Below are positions 10,138 through 18,681 of a DNA stretch of 64,000 nt, in pieces. Under the pieces are notes generated by a model. It saw only the letters and a list, made by a program, of their open reading frames with translations, did no database searches and was not told the DNA's origin. Source of the stretch: an uncultured Clostridia bacterium (GTDB lineage Bacteria; Bacillota; Clostridia; Christensenellales; UBA1242); NCBI GenBank assembly GCA_934778215.1, contig CAKVOE010000001.1, positions 372,001 through 436,000 of the forward strand, given 5' to 3'. Every line of letters starts with the position of its first letter. Position 1 is the first letter of the stretch. A program made the translations under genes and the position numbers.

Positions 10138-10475
10138 TGGAAAAAAAGTTTAATTGTATTATGTGTCCACTAGGGTGCGAACTTGTAGTTAAGGTAACGG
10201 GCGATACCGTTTTAGTTTCTGGTAATGGTTGTATAAGAGGGGAGCAGTACGCAAAAAGTGAGTTAAAAAACCCAGTGCGTAGTGTTTCTAGTTTAGTAAA
10301 ATTAAAAGATGGTGGAGTTGTTCAAGTAAAAACTAATGGGCAAATCCCAAAAGCAAAAATTAAGGAGTGTATGGACTTTTTGGCTGATATTACGCTCAAA
10401 TCTCGTCCAAATTATCACGAAATAGTAGTAAAAAATATCTGCAATACCGGCATAGATATTATAGCCATCGATTAA
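10137..10475 (+). CDS. DUF1667 cysteine-rich protein
   Basis: This 112-aa protein has C-x2-C-x3-C (CIMCPLGC, residues 7-14) and a fourth Cys in GNGCIRGEQYA, the arrangement of DUF1667. It also resembles the Fe-S head of molybdopterin oxidoreductases. DUF1667 genes regularly follow GlpA-like and GlpB-like flavoprotein genes in Clostridia and Thermotogae, as here. A metal or Fe-S centre held by the four cysteines is likely. The start overlaps the stop of the previous gene. It is the last gene of the operon. Confidence 0.85.
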   Translation: MEKKFNCIMCPLGCELVVKVTGDTVLVSGNGCIRGEQYAKSELKNPVRSVSSLVKLKDGGVVQVKTNGQIPKAKIKECMDFLADITLKSRPNYHEIVVKNICNTGIDIIAID

Positions 10476-10494
10476 AATTAATCTTTATAATAAC

Positions 10495-10524
10495 TTGACA
10501 ATTTTATTTAAGTAGTGTTAAACT
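10495..10524 (+). promoter_or_regulatory. Promoter of rny
   Basis: TTGACA (10495-10500), 18 bp, TAAACT (10519-10524), giving a leader of about 80 nt. Confidence 0.6.
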
Positions 10525-10538
10525 AATATTAGTCGATT

Positions 10539-10580
10539 GTTGATTTTTATCAAACGAGATATATTTTGGTAAATACCAAA
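10539..10580 (+). promoter_or_regulatory. Two-hairpin leader of rny
   Basis: TTGAT-TTTT-ATCAA (10540-10553) and TTTGGT-AAAT-ACCAAA (10565-10580) form two short perfect hairpins between the promoter and the ribosome binding site. A role in mRNA stability or self-control by RNase Y is inference. Confidence 0.4.
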
Positions 10581-10611
10581 GGCGAACACTAAAAAAAGGA
10601 GATTTAACACT

Positions 10612-12174
10612 ATGGCAACATGGTTAGTTGTTGTTATTGGCGTTTTAGCGTTGGGAGCAGGTTCGGTTGGTGGATATTACTTTACAAATGTAATTAAATC
10701 AAAAAAACTTGAAGATGCAAAAGCAAAATCTATGCAGATTATTGAAGATGCCAATAATGAAGTAAAAGTGCTAAAAAAAGAAGCACTTATTGAAGCAAGA
10801 GAAGAAGCGATTAAATTAAAAAATGAAGTAGAAGACGAATTAAAAGAAAGAAGAATTGAGGCTACAAAACTTGAAAATCGTCTTCGCTCAAAAGAAGAGT
10901 TGCTAGACAAAAAGGAAGAATCATTAGACAAAAAAAGTGAAATTTTGGACCAGCAAAAAGAAAATTTAGAAAAGAAAACACAAGAAATTGAAAATACTCG
11001 TACAAATTTAGAAAAGAAAGGCGAAGAGATAGCCAAGGAACTTGAAAGAGTGGCAGGGCTTACAAGATTAGACGCCAAAGCAGAACTTGTAAAATCTATA
11101 GAGGAAGATGCTAGAAAAGAGGCGGGTATTTTAGTAAAAAAACTTGATCAAGAAGCAAGAGATGAAGCAGACAAAAATGCAAAAGAAATTGTAATGCAAG
11201 CTATTCAACGCTGTGCAACAGATCACACGGTTGAATGCACTGTTAGTGCCGTAACCATACCAAACGATGAGATGAAAGGTAGAATTATTGGTAGAGAAGG
11301 CAGAAATATTAGAGCAATAGAAACAGCAACGGGTGTAGATTTAATTGTTGATGACACCCCAGAAGCGGTAATTATTAGTTGCTTTGACCCAATAAGAAGG
11401 GAGGTTGCAAGGCAAACACTAGAAAGGTTGACCTCAGACGGAAGAATACATCCGGGCAGAATTGAAGAAATTGTAGAAAAGGTTAAGCGTGACCTAGAAA
11501 AAACAATTGCTGAAGCGGGCGAAAATGCTACATTTGATGCAGGTGTATTTGGAATAAATCCTGAACTAATAAAAATATTAGGTCGTTTAAAATATAGAAC
11601 AAGTTATGGTCAAAATGTTTTGCAACATTCACTAGAAACCAGTTATATTGCAGGGCTAATTGCGGGCGAATTGGGTGCAGATGTTGCAATTTGTAAAAGG
11701 GCAGGCTTGTTGCATGATATAGGAAAAGCGATGGATTTTGAGGTAGAAGGTACTCATGTATCAATAGGCGTTGACCTTGCAAAAAAATATAAAGAAAGTG
11801 AAGCGGTTATTCATTGCATAGAAGCACACCACGGCGATGTGGAATATAAATCTATTGAGGCAATGATTGTTCAAGTTGCTGATGCTATTTCGTCATCAAG
11901 ACCGGGCGCTCGTAGAGAGTCGCTAGAAACCTACATTAAGCGACTAGAAAAACTTGAATCTATTGCTACAGGGTTTAAGGGTGTGCAAAGTTGTTATGCT
12001 ATTCAAGCGGGCAGAGAAATTAGAGTTGCAGTTAAGCCAGAAGAAGTTAATGATGACGGCATAGTTGTTTTGGCAAAAGAAATTGCACGCAAGATAGAAT
12101 CAGAATTAGATTATCCGGGTCAAATTAAGGTAAACATAATTCGTGAAGTTAGAAGTGTAGATTATGCAACCTAA
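10612..12174 (+). CDS. rny: Ribonuclease Y
   Basis: RNase Y is the membrane-bound endoribonuclease that starts mRNA decay in Bacillota. The 520-aa protein has an N-terminal membrane helix (about 3-25), a long Lys/Glu coiled coil (about 28-190), a KH domain with [15 protein letters not shown] (about 224-238) and an HD domain with LLHDIGK (about 363-369) carrying the catalytic His-Asp. Length and domain order are normal. Its own promoter and a structured leader precede it, and a bidirectional terminator follows. ATG 10612 follows AAAGGAG. Confidence 0.97.
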   Translation: MATWLVVVIGVLALGAGSVGGYYFTNVIKSKKLEDAKAKSMQIIEDANNEVKVLKKEALIEAREEAIKLKNEVEDELKERRIEATKLENRLRSKEELLDKKEESLDKKSEILDQQKENLEKKTQEIENTRTNLEKKGEEIAKELERVAGLTRLDAKAELVKSIEEDARKEAGILVKKLDQEARDEADKNAKEIVMQAIQRCATDHTVECTVSAVTIPNDEMKGRIIGREGRNIRAIETATGVDLIVDDTPEAVIISCFDPIRREVARQTLERLTSDGRIHPGRIEEIVEKVKRDLEKTIAEAGENATFDAGVFGINPELIKILGRLKYRTSYGQNVLQHSLETSYIAGLIAGELGADVAICKRAGLLHDIGKAMDFEVEGTHVSIGVDLAKKYKESEAVIHCIEAHHGDVEYKSIEAMIVQVADAISSSRPGARRESLETYIKRLEKLESIATGFKGVQSCYAIQAGREIRVAVKPEEVNDDGIVVLAKEIARKIESELDYPGQIKVNIIREVRSVDYAT

Positions 12175-12194
12175 AAAGAAAAAATAAAACATAT

Positions 12195-12235
12195 AAAAAG
12201 GAGTATTACATTTTTGGTAAAACTCCTTTTTGTTT
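12195..12235. terminator. Bidirectional terminator between rny and the polyprenyl synthase
   Basis: AAAAGGAGT (12196-12204) pairs with ACTCCTTTT (12222-12230); an inner TTAC/GTAA stem extends it. A and T runs on the two sides let it serve the convergent genes. Confidence 0.8.
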
Positions 12236-12248
12236 ATAAAAAATTAAA

Positions 12249-13289
12249 TTATTTATTGCGTGCAAATAAGTATGACGCCAAGTCGGTTAATTGTTTTTTA
12301 GAAAGGTCGGATATATTTCCTTCATTAATTAATTTGTATGCTGTTTTTATGTTTTCTTCTAAGATTGTTTCCGTTGTTTTTTGGATATCATATTTTTTGA
12401 ACAAATTTTGCACACACAAAATATCATCTGTGGTTGTATTTACACCCTTGCCATAAGAAGATAAAAATAGAACTTTATCGGGTGCAGATGCTTTTTCTAT
12501 AAAGGTAGATACGAGTATTGTAGACTTTCCTTCGTTTATGTCAGAAGCGGTGCTTTTGCCAGTGTTATAAAAGTCACTAAAAATACCAAGATAGTCATCT
12601 TTTATTTGGTAAGAATATCCCAAAAACTTGCCTATATTGTACAAGTTTTTAATAAGTTCTTCGCTTGCTTTACCTAGTGTTGCGCCAAATGTTAGGGGGC
12701 CAATTATGGAATATAGAGCGGTTTTATGATAGTACATATCAAATATATCATCTTTTAAAAAATGTCTATCGTTTGATATATCAATATCTTTTAGTTCGCC
12801 AATTACCGTTTTTAAATAAACTTCACTTTGCGTTTTTAGTGCATTAATTTTAGTTTCTATATCAAAACTTGTATATTGCAACAAATAACTTGATAACATA
12901 ATTCCGTAATCGCCCATACAAATTGCCCTAGAAAGTCCTAAATGGTTTTTGCCGAGAGCAATAAACATACTATCCCTGTTTCGTCTTAGTGGGGAATTGT
13001 CTATAATATCATCGTGGGCAAGTATGGCGGTTTCAAAAATTTCGTAACAAATTGACGCAATTAGTATATCTTCATTAGTGGAAGATTTTTTAAAGTTGGT
13101 GGCAATATCATAGCCAAGTTTAACTAAATATCCTCGCATACACTTGCCAGTAGTTACAAAATCCATAAAATAATCTAAATATGATTGAAAGGAGGGGTTT
13201 GAGTTTTTTAAAAGTATGTTTTTAAATTTGTCACTATTAATAAAGTCTGTAAGTTGCACTTTATAATTTTTAATATCTTCAATTGTCAT
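12249..13289 (-). CDS. Polyprenyl synthetase family protein
   Basis: This 346-aa all-alpha trans-prenyltransferase condenses isopentenyl diphosphate onto allylic diphosphates. The first aspartate-rich motif is HDDIIDNSPLRR and the second is QIKDDYLGIFSD, both intact for Mg-diphosphate binding. It could make farnesyl, geranylgeranyl or longer chains for quinone or undecaprenyl supply; chain length cannot be told by eye. No other isoprenoid gene is adjacent. It is convergent with rny. The start M-T-I-E-D-I has only a weak AAGG-type ribosome binding site. Confidence 0.85.
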   Translation of the reverse strand: MTIEDIKNYKVQLTDFINSDKFKNILLKNSNPSFQSYLDYFMDFVTTGKCMRGYLVKLGYDIATNFKKSSTNEDILIASICYEIFETAILAHDDIIDNSPLRRNRDSMFIALGKNHLGLSRAICMGDYGIMLSSYLLQYTSFDIETKINALKTQSEVYLKTVIGELKDIDISNDRHFLKDDIFDMYYHKTALYSIIGPLTFGATLGKASEELIKNLYNIGKFLGYSYQIKDDYLGIFSDFYNTGKSTASDINEGKSTILVSTFIEKASAPDKVLFLSSYGKGVNTTTDDILCVQNLFKKYDIQKTTETILEENIKTAYKLINEGNISDLSKKQLTDLASYLFARNK

Positions 13290-13478
13290 AATGTCACTGC
13301 CTTTTTTTATTTTAGTATATCATATATTATTTATTTTTTCAAAATCAATTTTGGTTAATATTAATTATGCTAAATTGTTATAACAAGTAGTTATACAAAT
13401 TTTAGATAAAGTTTAAGCCGTTTTTGTATTTAATTGTTAACTTTAAAAGTGTAAGTTATAAAAGTTTAATAATTAAAT

Positions 13479-13510
13479 AAAAAAATCGAAACACATATTT
13501 TGTGTTTCGA
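13479..13510 (-). terminator. Terminator of the tRNA-Trp gene
   Basis: TCGAAACACA (13486-13495) and TGTGTTTCGA (13501-13510) form a 10-bp stem; the A run at 13479-13485 is the T tract on the minus strand. Confidence 0.85.
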
Positions 13511-13517
13511 CCATGTT

Positions 13518-13593
13518 TGGCAGGGGAAGAGGGACTCGAACCCCCAGCCGACGGTTTTGGAGACCGCTACGCTACCAATTGCGCCATTCCCCT
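13518..13593 (-). tRNA. tRNA-Trp (anticodon CCA)
   Basis: Read on the minus strand, AGGGGAA pairs with TTCCCCT as the acceptor stem, the D loop contains AATTGGTAG, the anticodon loop is CTCCAAA with CCA in the middle, and the T arm has GGTTCGAGTCC. The 3' CCA is encoded. It is flanked by its own promoter and terminator, so it is transcribed alone. The CCA anticodon reads only UGG, which argues against UGA as a Trp codon. Confidence 0.95.
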
Positions 13594-13612
13594 AAGAAAT
13601 AACTACCAAAAT

Positions 13613-13641
13613 AATATACCACACAATATAATTATTGTCAA
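13613..13641 (-). promoter_or_regulatory. Promoter of tRNA-Trp
   Basis: On the minus strand: TTGACA (13641-13636), 17 bp, TATATT (13618-13613), preceded by TGTGG as a TRTGn extended -10. This is close to the strongest possible sigma-A promoter. Confidence 0.8.
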
Positions 13642-13699
13642 CAAATTTATACCAATTTTCATCTTTCACAAAAATAAATTAAAACAAATATATTTTATT

Positions 13700-13727
13700 T
13701 TGAAAGAGATTATTATTGTGATAAAAT
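13700..13727 (+). promoter_or_regulatory. Promoter of the 13766-15516 operon
   Basis: TTGAAA (13700-13705), 16 bp, TAAAAT (13722-13727), with TGTGA before the -10. Confidence 0.6.
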
Positions 13728-13765
13728 ATTATTGAAACATAATACAATAAACAAAGGAGAAATTA

Positions 13766-14302
13766 ATGGCGGGTCAAACAGTAAAAAAGTCCTCACACAG
13801 AGCGGGTGTTAACTTTCCTACGGGGAGTGAAGACATTACATACAAAAAACCAAAGAAAAGACAAATTAACAAAGCAAAAAAAGTGGTTAAAGGTGTTGGT
13901 GTAAAAGGTTGGTTAATTGCATTTTTAGTTCTTTTAATTGGAGCGGGCACAGGCGTTGGTTCTTATTTTTTGGTTTGCAAAAATGACGACTTTAAGTTGC
14001 TTGGCAAAGAAGAGCTTATAATTACGACCGCAGAAAAATATGTAGATGAAGGCGTTTCAATTATAGCGTTTGGCAAAGATATTTCTTCTGAAGTGAAGAT
14101 TGATACCGATATGAAGCAAGATTCAAATGGTAATTTTTATTCTGATGTAATTGGTACACATTACATTACTTATTATACAACAGAACTAAAATATGGTTCA
14201 ATTTTTAAAGTTCAAAAAATTAGGTTGGTAACCGTTGTGGAAGCAAGTGAAGCAGAAGAGGCTAATTCCGCAAATGACACAACCGAAGGGGTAGGTGCAT
14301 AA
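13766..14302 (+). CDS. Membrane-anchored protein with DUF5011/Ig-like outer domain
   Basis: The 178-aa protein has a Lys/Arg-rich cytoplasmic N-terminus (1-50), one membrane helix (about 52-73) and an extracellular part of about 100 residues. The outer part reads like a DUF5011-type Ig-like repeat: E-K-Y-V-D-E-G, then D-I-S-S-E-V-K-I-D, then V-I-G-T-H-Y-I-T-Y-Y, which mimics the usual G-x-Y-x-D-x-G, D-I-T-S and G-T-Y-T-I-T-Y blocks. That assignment is inference. The C-terminus is a Glu/Ala/Asn-rich tail. It overlaps the next gene by one base, so the two are coupled. Function unknown; surface adhesion or a scaffold for the neighbouring hydrolase is possible. Confidence 0.65.
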   Translation: MAGQTVKKSSHRAGVNFPTGSEDITYKKPKKRQINKAKKVVKGVGVKGWLIAFLVLLIGAGTGVGSYFLVCKNDDFKLLGKEELIITTAEKYVDEGVSIIAFGKDISSEVKIDTDMKQDSNGNFYSDVIGTHYITYYTTELKYGSIFKVQKIRLVTVVEASEAEEANSANDTTEGVGA

Positions 14303-15516
14303 TGAAAAGATTTTTAGTTTGTTTAGTTGCCTTTATTATTGGCTCATTTGGTAGTTTTGCCATTGTAGATTATTGCAAGTTGCCACTAACGGAAGAGTTA
14401 GAGATTTCGGGAGAGGTTTTTTATAGTAAATCGGGTGAAACGGCAAACGGGTCAGTTTCTAATATAAATATACTTGACGCAGAAATTTCGGTACACTTTT
14501 TGGAATTAGGAAACAAATATACCGGCGACTGCACCTATATAAAAGCAACTGGTAGTGATGCAGAAGGAAAAAAATATGAAACCGATATTTTAATAGATTG
14601 CGGTTCTAAATCAAATAGTATTTCTGCCGTTTCAAGTTATCTAAATAATTATGTAACAGATGGCAAACTAGAATATGTTATAGTAACTCATGCTCACCAA
14701 GACCATTATGCAGGTTTTGCAACACCAGCAAACATAAATAGTATCTTTGATATTTATGAAATTGGAAATATTATTTATTTTGCAAAAACAAATCAAAAAG
14801 AACAGGGGCTTTATGCAAACTTTTTAAGAGAAGTTAATGAAGCCAAAGGAAAGGGTGCGAATGTTTTTACTGCCAAAGATTGCATAGATGGAACAAACGG
14901 TGCAAAAAGTTCTTATGTTATAGGAAATACAACCGAAGGGAATATTACATTAAATATACTTAACAGTAAATATTATACCGAAAAAGCAAGTACGGAAAAC
15001 GATTATTCGGTATGTAGTTTAGTAAAAACTCCAAATCAAAAGTTTTTGTTTACAGGCGACTTGGAAGAGGGTGGAGAAAAGTGGCTATCCGAAAATTATG
15101 CTACTGGTGAGTTAAGTCTTGCCGATTGTGACTTATACAAAGCAGGGCATCACGGTTCAAAAACATCTTCTACCAATGCGTTAATGAGTTTGGTTAGACC
15201 AAAAGTTGTATGCGTTTGTTGCTGTGCGGGAAGTCCGGAATATACCAAAAATGTTTTGAATCAATTTCCTACACAAAAGTTTATAGATGAGATTTCAAAG
15301 TATACAGAGTGTGTATATGTGACAACTCTTTGTGTAAATTATGCTAATGATGAGTTTACTTCTTTTAATGGCAACATTGTGTTTATGGCAAAAGGAACAA
15401 CGTTTAGTGTAAATTGTTCAAACAACAACACCGTTTTAAAAGAGAGTGGTTGGCTCGAAAAAAATCAAAGGACATGGACAAACGATTCAATATACAAGGC
15501 TCCAAAGGTTGCTTAA
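14302..15516 (+). CDS. Exported metallo-beta-lactamase-fold hydrolase (ComEC C-domain-like)
   Basis: The 404-aa protein starts with a signal or anchor helix (about 1-22). The metal-binding motif T-H-A-H-Q-D-H (about 131-137) is a complete H-x-H-x-D-H. Later metal-site blocks are FTGDLEEGG (about 250-258) and KAGHHGSKTSS (about 276-286), as in the beta-lactamase domain of ComEC/Rec2 and secreted relatives. Active metal ligands are therefore present. The substrate is unknown; nuclease or phosphodiesterase activity at the cell surface is a reasonable inference. Unlike ComEC it has no multi-pass channel. Co-transcribed with the upstream anchored protein. Confidence 0.8.
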   Translation: MKRFLVCLVAFIIGSFGSFAIVDYCKLPLTEELEISGEVFYSKSGETANGSVSNINILDAEISVHFLELGNKYTGDCTYIKATGSDAEGKKYETDILIDCGSKSNSISAVSSYLNNYVTDGKLEYVIVTHAHQDHYAGFATPANINSIFDIYEIGNIIYFAKTNQKEQGLYANFLREVNEAKGKGANVFTAKDCIDGTNGAKSSYVIGNTTEGNITLNILNSKYYTEKASTENDYSVCSLVKTPNQKFLFTGDLEEGGEKWLSENYATGELSLADCDLYKAGHHGSKTSSTNALMSLVRPKVVCVCCCAGSPEYTKNVLNQFPTQKFIDEISKYTECVYVTTLCVNYANDEFTSFNGNIVFMAKGTTFSVNCSNNNTVLKESGWLEKNQRTWTNDSIYKAPKVA

Positions 15517-15823
15517 TTTTGTAAAATTTAATAGCAAATTTTAATACTTATCATGGGGCAACAATTGGGCAGTTTTACAGTTTGAATAATTAGTCAAAAA
15601 GGTGCCAATTACCGAAAAAGGTGCAATTTTGGGGCTAAATTAACTTTATTAAAATTTAAAAAAGTGGTATTTGCAAAAATTTTGCACATTTTGCACTTAA
15701 CGTTTTTATAATAAAATAATTCAAAAAATCGCTTATAATTTTAAGCGATTTTTCTATTACTTTAATGCAATAATAATTTATGATTTAATGTTATAAATTT
15801 TTATAAGTTACAGTTTGTTCAAA
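15517..15823. other. Gene-free gap between convergent genes
   Basis: This 307-bp gap holds a bidirectional terminator (15724-15753), a tandem near-repeat of AAAAAGGTGC (starting near 15596 and 15615), a TGCAAAA/TTTTGCA inverted repeat near 15672-15686, and GCAATTTTGGGGCTAA (15623-15638), which recurs at 54733-54748. No coding sequence is seen. Confidence 0.6.
15724..15753. terminator. Bidirectional terminator
   Basis: AAAAATCGCTTA (15724-15735) pairs perfectly with TAAGCGATTTTT (15742-15753). It lies between the metallo-hydrolase gene and the convergent lipoprotein gene. Confidence 0.85.
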
Positions 15824-18016
15824 TTAATCAAACTTTGGTTTAAATGGTAAAAATTGAATGGTTGTTTCATCATTGATTCGTGGCTCATTTTTTAGTGTGG
15901 CTAATTTGCTGTACGAATGAACAATTGGAGCGGGAGAAATTTTTACTAAACAATCTTCATCTGTGGTTGTGTTGGTTTTAGTAGGTAAGGATTCTGTTGT
16001 TTCACTGTTAACAAATGCTGTATTTTCGCTTTTACTAAAATTAGTTGTGTCTGTTTTATTTGTAGTTAATTTTTGCAAAGTTTTTTGTTCTGGCAAAATT
16101 TCGTTTTTTTGCCTGTCGGTTACAACACTGTTTGTATCGACAAAATTTGGTTTAATTATATCATCGCTAATATTAGACGAATCAACTAAACTAGAACTTG
16201 TAGATTTAATTTCGGAAATTATATTTTCTGGTCGTGGGAAAATATTTTGATTAGGAGATGAGCTAGAAGCACTTTGCTCAATGTTTTTATTTGTATTATT
16301 TATTGCATTTGGTTCAGTTGGGCTAAGTGTGTTGTTTTGGGTTGAGTTTTTGCAGTTTTGTGATAAGTTAGAATTATTAACATTAAAAGCGGTAGAAGAA
16401 TTAGAAAGAGGTGGTGTATTTAAATTTGCATCTGCTTTTGGGGTAATGGGTTGCACGATATTGGCAGAAATTGCAGAAGAGTTGTTTGTATTGTTTGAAT
16501 TTATAATATTGCTAATGTTAGGCAAAATTTGATTATGCATAGGCGTGTTGCAATTTTGGTTAACGCAAGAATTGTTTTCGTTGGTATAATTGTTTTGCTC
16601 TCCGTTAATAGTCGGGGTTAATATAGTTTCGCTTTCGGGTTGCAAAATAGTGGTTGTATTTGGATAATTTTTGCAAGGACATGAAGGGGTAACGACCTCA
16701 TTATTTATGGCATTATTCGTGTAGTCGTTTTTTGCAACGGAGTTATTTTGTTTGTTATACAAATTATTATTAGTTAAATTATTATTTTCATTATACAAAT
16801 TGTCGCAAACATTATTAGAACAATTATTTTGATTATTAAAATTATTTAATGCCAATTCATTATTTACGCTTGAATTAGTGCCGAGTGTGTTTTGATTTGT
16901 AGCATAATTATTTATATAGTTTGCAGAATAATCCATTCCTACACAGCGTTGCAATATTGCAATTATTGCATCTAATGAATCAATGCAGGTGTCTAACTTT
17001 GCGTACCGAGTTTTCAAAATTTCATTTGCTCTTATCAGTTTTGCGTTTACAAGTTCCTGTGAGTCTTCGGTGTAGGCTATGGTTTTAATGTTATTCATAT
17101 ATGTAGTAAGGGTGTTAGAATATGTGTTTAAATAGTTAGTGGTTTCTTTAATGATTGCAATGTATTCGCTTATTGCATTTTTTTCGTCAATGGTTAATGT
17201 TCCGTTTCCTGAGCGTAGGTCGGTGCAATATAGCATAATTATTCCACGCTTTTGACTAATTAGCATCAAAATTTCGTTTAAGTCGTTTGCCGAAGTCATT
17301 AATAGTGATGTGTCTACATAGGTTGCAGGAAGCGTGCTGGTTTCGTTTGAAGTGTTAGCATTATTAATTTGAAACGTTGTCGTATTGGTTCCATTTAGCG
17401 TACTATCATTAACATTGTTGTTTGTTAAACTGTTTGAGTTTGTAACTAAATTATCGTTATTTGTGGCACTCAAATTATTTGAAGGAAGACTTCCATTGTT
17501 TGCAGGAATGCCGGTAAGCACCGAATTGGTTTCGGAGTTTATGGGTTGAGTTGCTTTTGTGCCGTAATTGGAGCAAGAATCATTACAAAGCCCGCCAAGG
17601 GTAGAAGTAGTTGCGTTGCCGGTATTTGTTGAGTTGGAAACTGCTGGGTTTGTGTCACAAAGGGTGCAATCTGTTAAATTGTTTTCTGTACTTATAGAGG
17701 TTTTTGTGGGTTCTTCAATACCGCCATTAAGATTTTGGTTTACCGAATTATAAAATGTATTTGAGCGAAACCCGTTTGTGGCGAAATTTGCCATCGCTGA
17801 GTTTGTTGGGTTATTTGTATTGTTAAAATAGGCAGAGTTTTGCATTAAGTCGTTCATTTCACCCACGCTTACACTATCTAAATATCCAATAGAGTAAACA
17901 AGCCTAGTCATATTGCCGTCTAGCGAATTTGCAATTTCTGCGTTGCTTGCTTCACAACCAGTGCATAATAAAAGCGGTATAATTGCACAAATTATGGCAC
18001 TAATAAATTTTTTCAT
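15824..18016 (-). CDS. Asparagine-rich lipoprotein of unknown function
   Basis: The 730-aa protein has a lipoprotein signal: K-K, a hydrophobic stretch to residue 17, then C-T-G-C with the lipidated Cys at 21. Two ordered regions are visible: a short helical part (about 25-60) and a helical core (about 235-362) rich in Leu, Ile and Tyr. The rest is low complexity dominated by Asn, Ser and Thr, with scattered Cys pairs such as CTLC and PSCPC. I recognise no family. An extracellular, anchored, mostly disordered protein with a helical core is what can be seen. It is transcribed alone, divergent from the spoVA genes, with AAAGGAG before ATG. Sporulation or envelope roles are possible but not shown. 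Confidence 0.75.
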   Translation of the reverse strand: MKKFISAIICAIIPLLLCTGCEASNAEIANSLDGNMTRLVYSIGYLDSVSVGEMNDLMQNSAYFNNTNNPTNSAMANFATNGFRSNTFYNSVNQNLNGGIEEPTKTSISTENNLTDCTLCDTNPAVSNSTNTGNATTSTLGGLCNDSCSNYGTKATQPINSETNSVLTGIPANNGSLPSNNLSATNNDNLVTNSNSLTNNNVNDSTLNGTNTTTFQINNANTSNETSTLPATYVDTSLLMTSANDLNEILMLISQKRGIIMLYCTDLRSGNGTLTIDEKNAISEYIAIIKETTNYLNTYSNTLTTYMNNIKTIAYTEDSQELVNAKLIRANEILKTRYAKLDTCIDSLDAIIAILQRCVGMDYSANYINNYATNQNTLGTNSSVNNELALNNFNNQNNCSNNVCDNLYNENNNLTNNNLYNKQNNSVAKNDYTNNAINNEVVTPSCPCKNYPNTTTILQPESETILTPTINGEQNNYTNENNSCVNQNCNTPMHNQILPNISNIINSNNTNNSSAISANIVQPITPKADANLNTPPLSNSSTAFNVNNSNLSQNCKNSTQNNTLSPTEPNAINNTNKNIEQSASSSSPNQNIFPRPENIISEIKSTSSSLVDSSNISDDIIKPNFVDTNSVVTDRQKNEILPEQKTLQKLTTNKTDTTNFSKSENTAFVNSETTESLPTKTNTTTDEDCLVKISPAPIVHSYSKLATLKNEPRINDETTIQFLPFKPKFD

Positions 18017-18078
18017 ATTAACTCCTTTTTATAATTAATAGTTAATTATAGTTTGCATAAAAATTTAAAAAATATTTT

Positions 18079-18107
18079 GTATGAAAATAAAATTTTTGGC
18101 GATAATC
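18079..18107 (+). promoter_or_regulatory. Candidate forespore (sigma-F/G type) promoter of spoVAC
   Basis: GTATG (18079-18083), 14 bp, then GGCGATAATC (18098-18107) resembles the GYWTA/GHATR -35 and GG-rich -10 of forespore sigma factors. No sigma-A promoter of similar quality is seen here. In Bacillus, spoVA is a sigma-G operon. Confidence 0.35.
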
Positions 18108-18140
18108 GGTTTATAAAGAAATTGAGAGGGAACATAAATT

Positions 18141-18677
18141 ATGTCTAATGAAGCTAATAATAAAAACAGGACCGAAAAGCCTACATCAAGAAGAATAGAT
18201 GAACTATTAGAGAGCGAATCAAAAAGAAATTTTGAAAAACGCAATACGGAATATTTGAGTTATGTAGAAGCAAAGTCGCCAAAAGGCTCGTGGTTAAAGT
18301 CTTTGTTTCACGCTTTTTTGGTAGGTGGCACAATTTGTTGCTTTGGTCAACTAATAGGAGATATTTTTAAAGCGGTTGACCCTATTATGAATTACAAAAC
18401 GGTGGCGAGTTGGATTAATATAATTATTATTAGTTTAACAACTTTAACAACCGGGGTTGGTGTATTTGATAAACTTGGTAGATTTGCAGGAGCCGGAACA
18501 GTTATTCCAATAACGGGTTTTGCAAATTCTATTGCTAGTTCGGCAATGGAGTTTAGAAAGGAGGGCTTGGTTTTTGGCTTGGGTGCAAAAATGTTTTATG
18601 TAGCGGGGCCTGTACTTGTAAACGGTGTTACCTTTTCGATTATTGTAGGAATTATTTATTGGATATGTGGAGTGTAG
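18141..18677 (+). CDS. spoVAC: Stage V sporulation protein AC
   Basis: SpoVAC is an inner-membrane component of the channel that moves dipicolinic acid into the forespore and out during germination. The 178-aa protein has a charged cytoplasmic N-terminus (1-55) and about four membrane helices. The conserved blocks FLVGGTICCFGQ, TGVGVFDKLGRFAGAGTVIPITGFANS and GLGAKMFYVAGPVLV are easily recognised. spoVAD begins 4 bp after its stop. Only the AC-AD-AE core is present; spoVAA, spoVAB and spoVAF are not in the window. Stop TAG. Confidence 0.95.
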   Translation: MSNEANNKNRTEKPTSRRIDELLESESKRNFEKRNTEYLSYVEAKSPKGSWLKSLFHAFLVGGTICCFGQLIGDIFKAVDPIMNYKTVASWINIIIISLTTLTTGVGVFDKLGRFAGAGTVIPITGFANSIASSAMEFRKEGLVFGLGAKMFYVAGPVLVNGVTFSIIVGIIYWICGV

Positions 18678-18681
18678 TAAA

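Noticed and set aside
13518..13593. Reassignment of TGA to Trp
   Set aside because: The tRNA-Trp anticodon is CCA, all recognisable genes are full length with TAA or TAG stops, and no in-frame TGA is seen.
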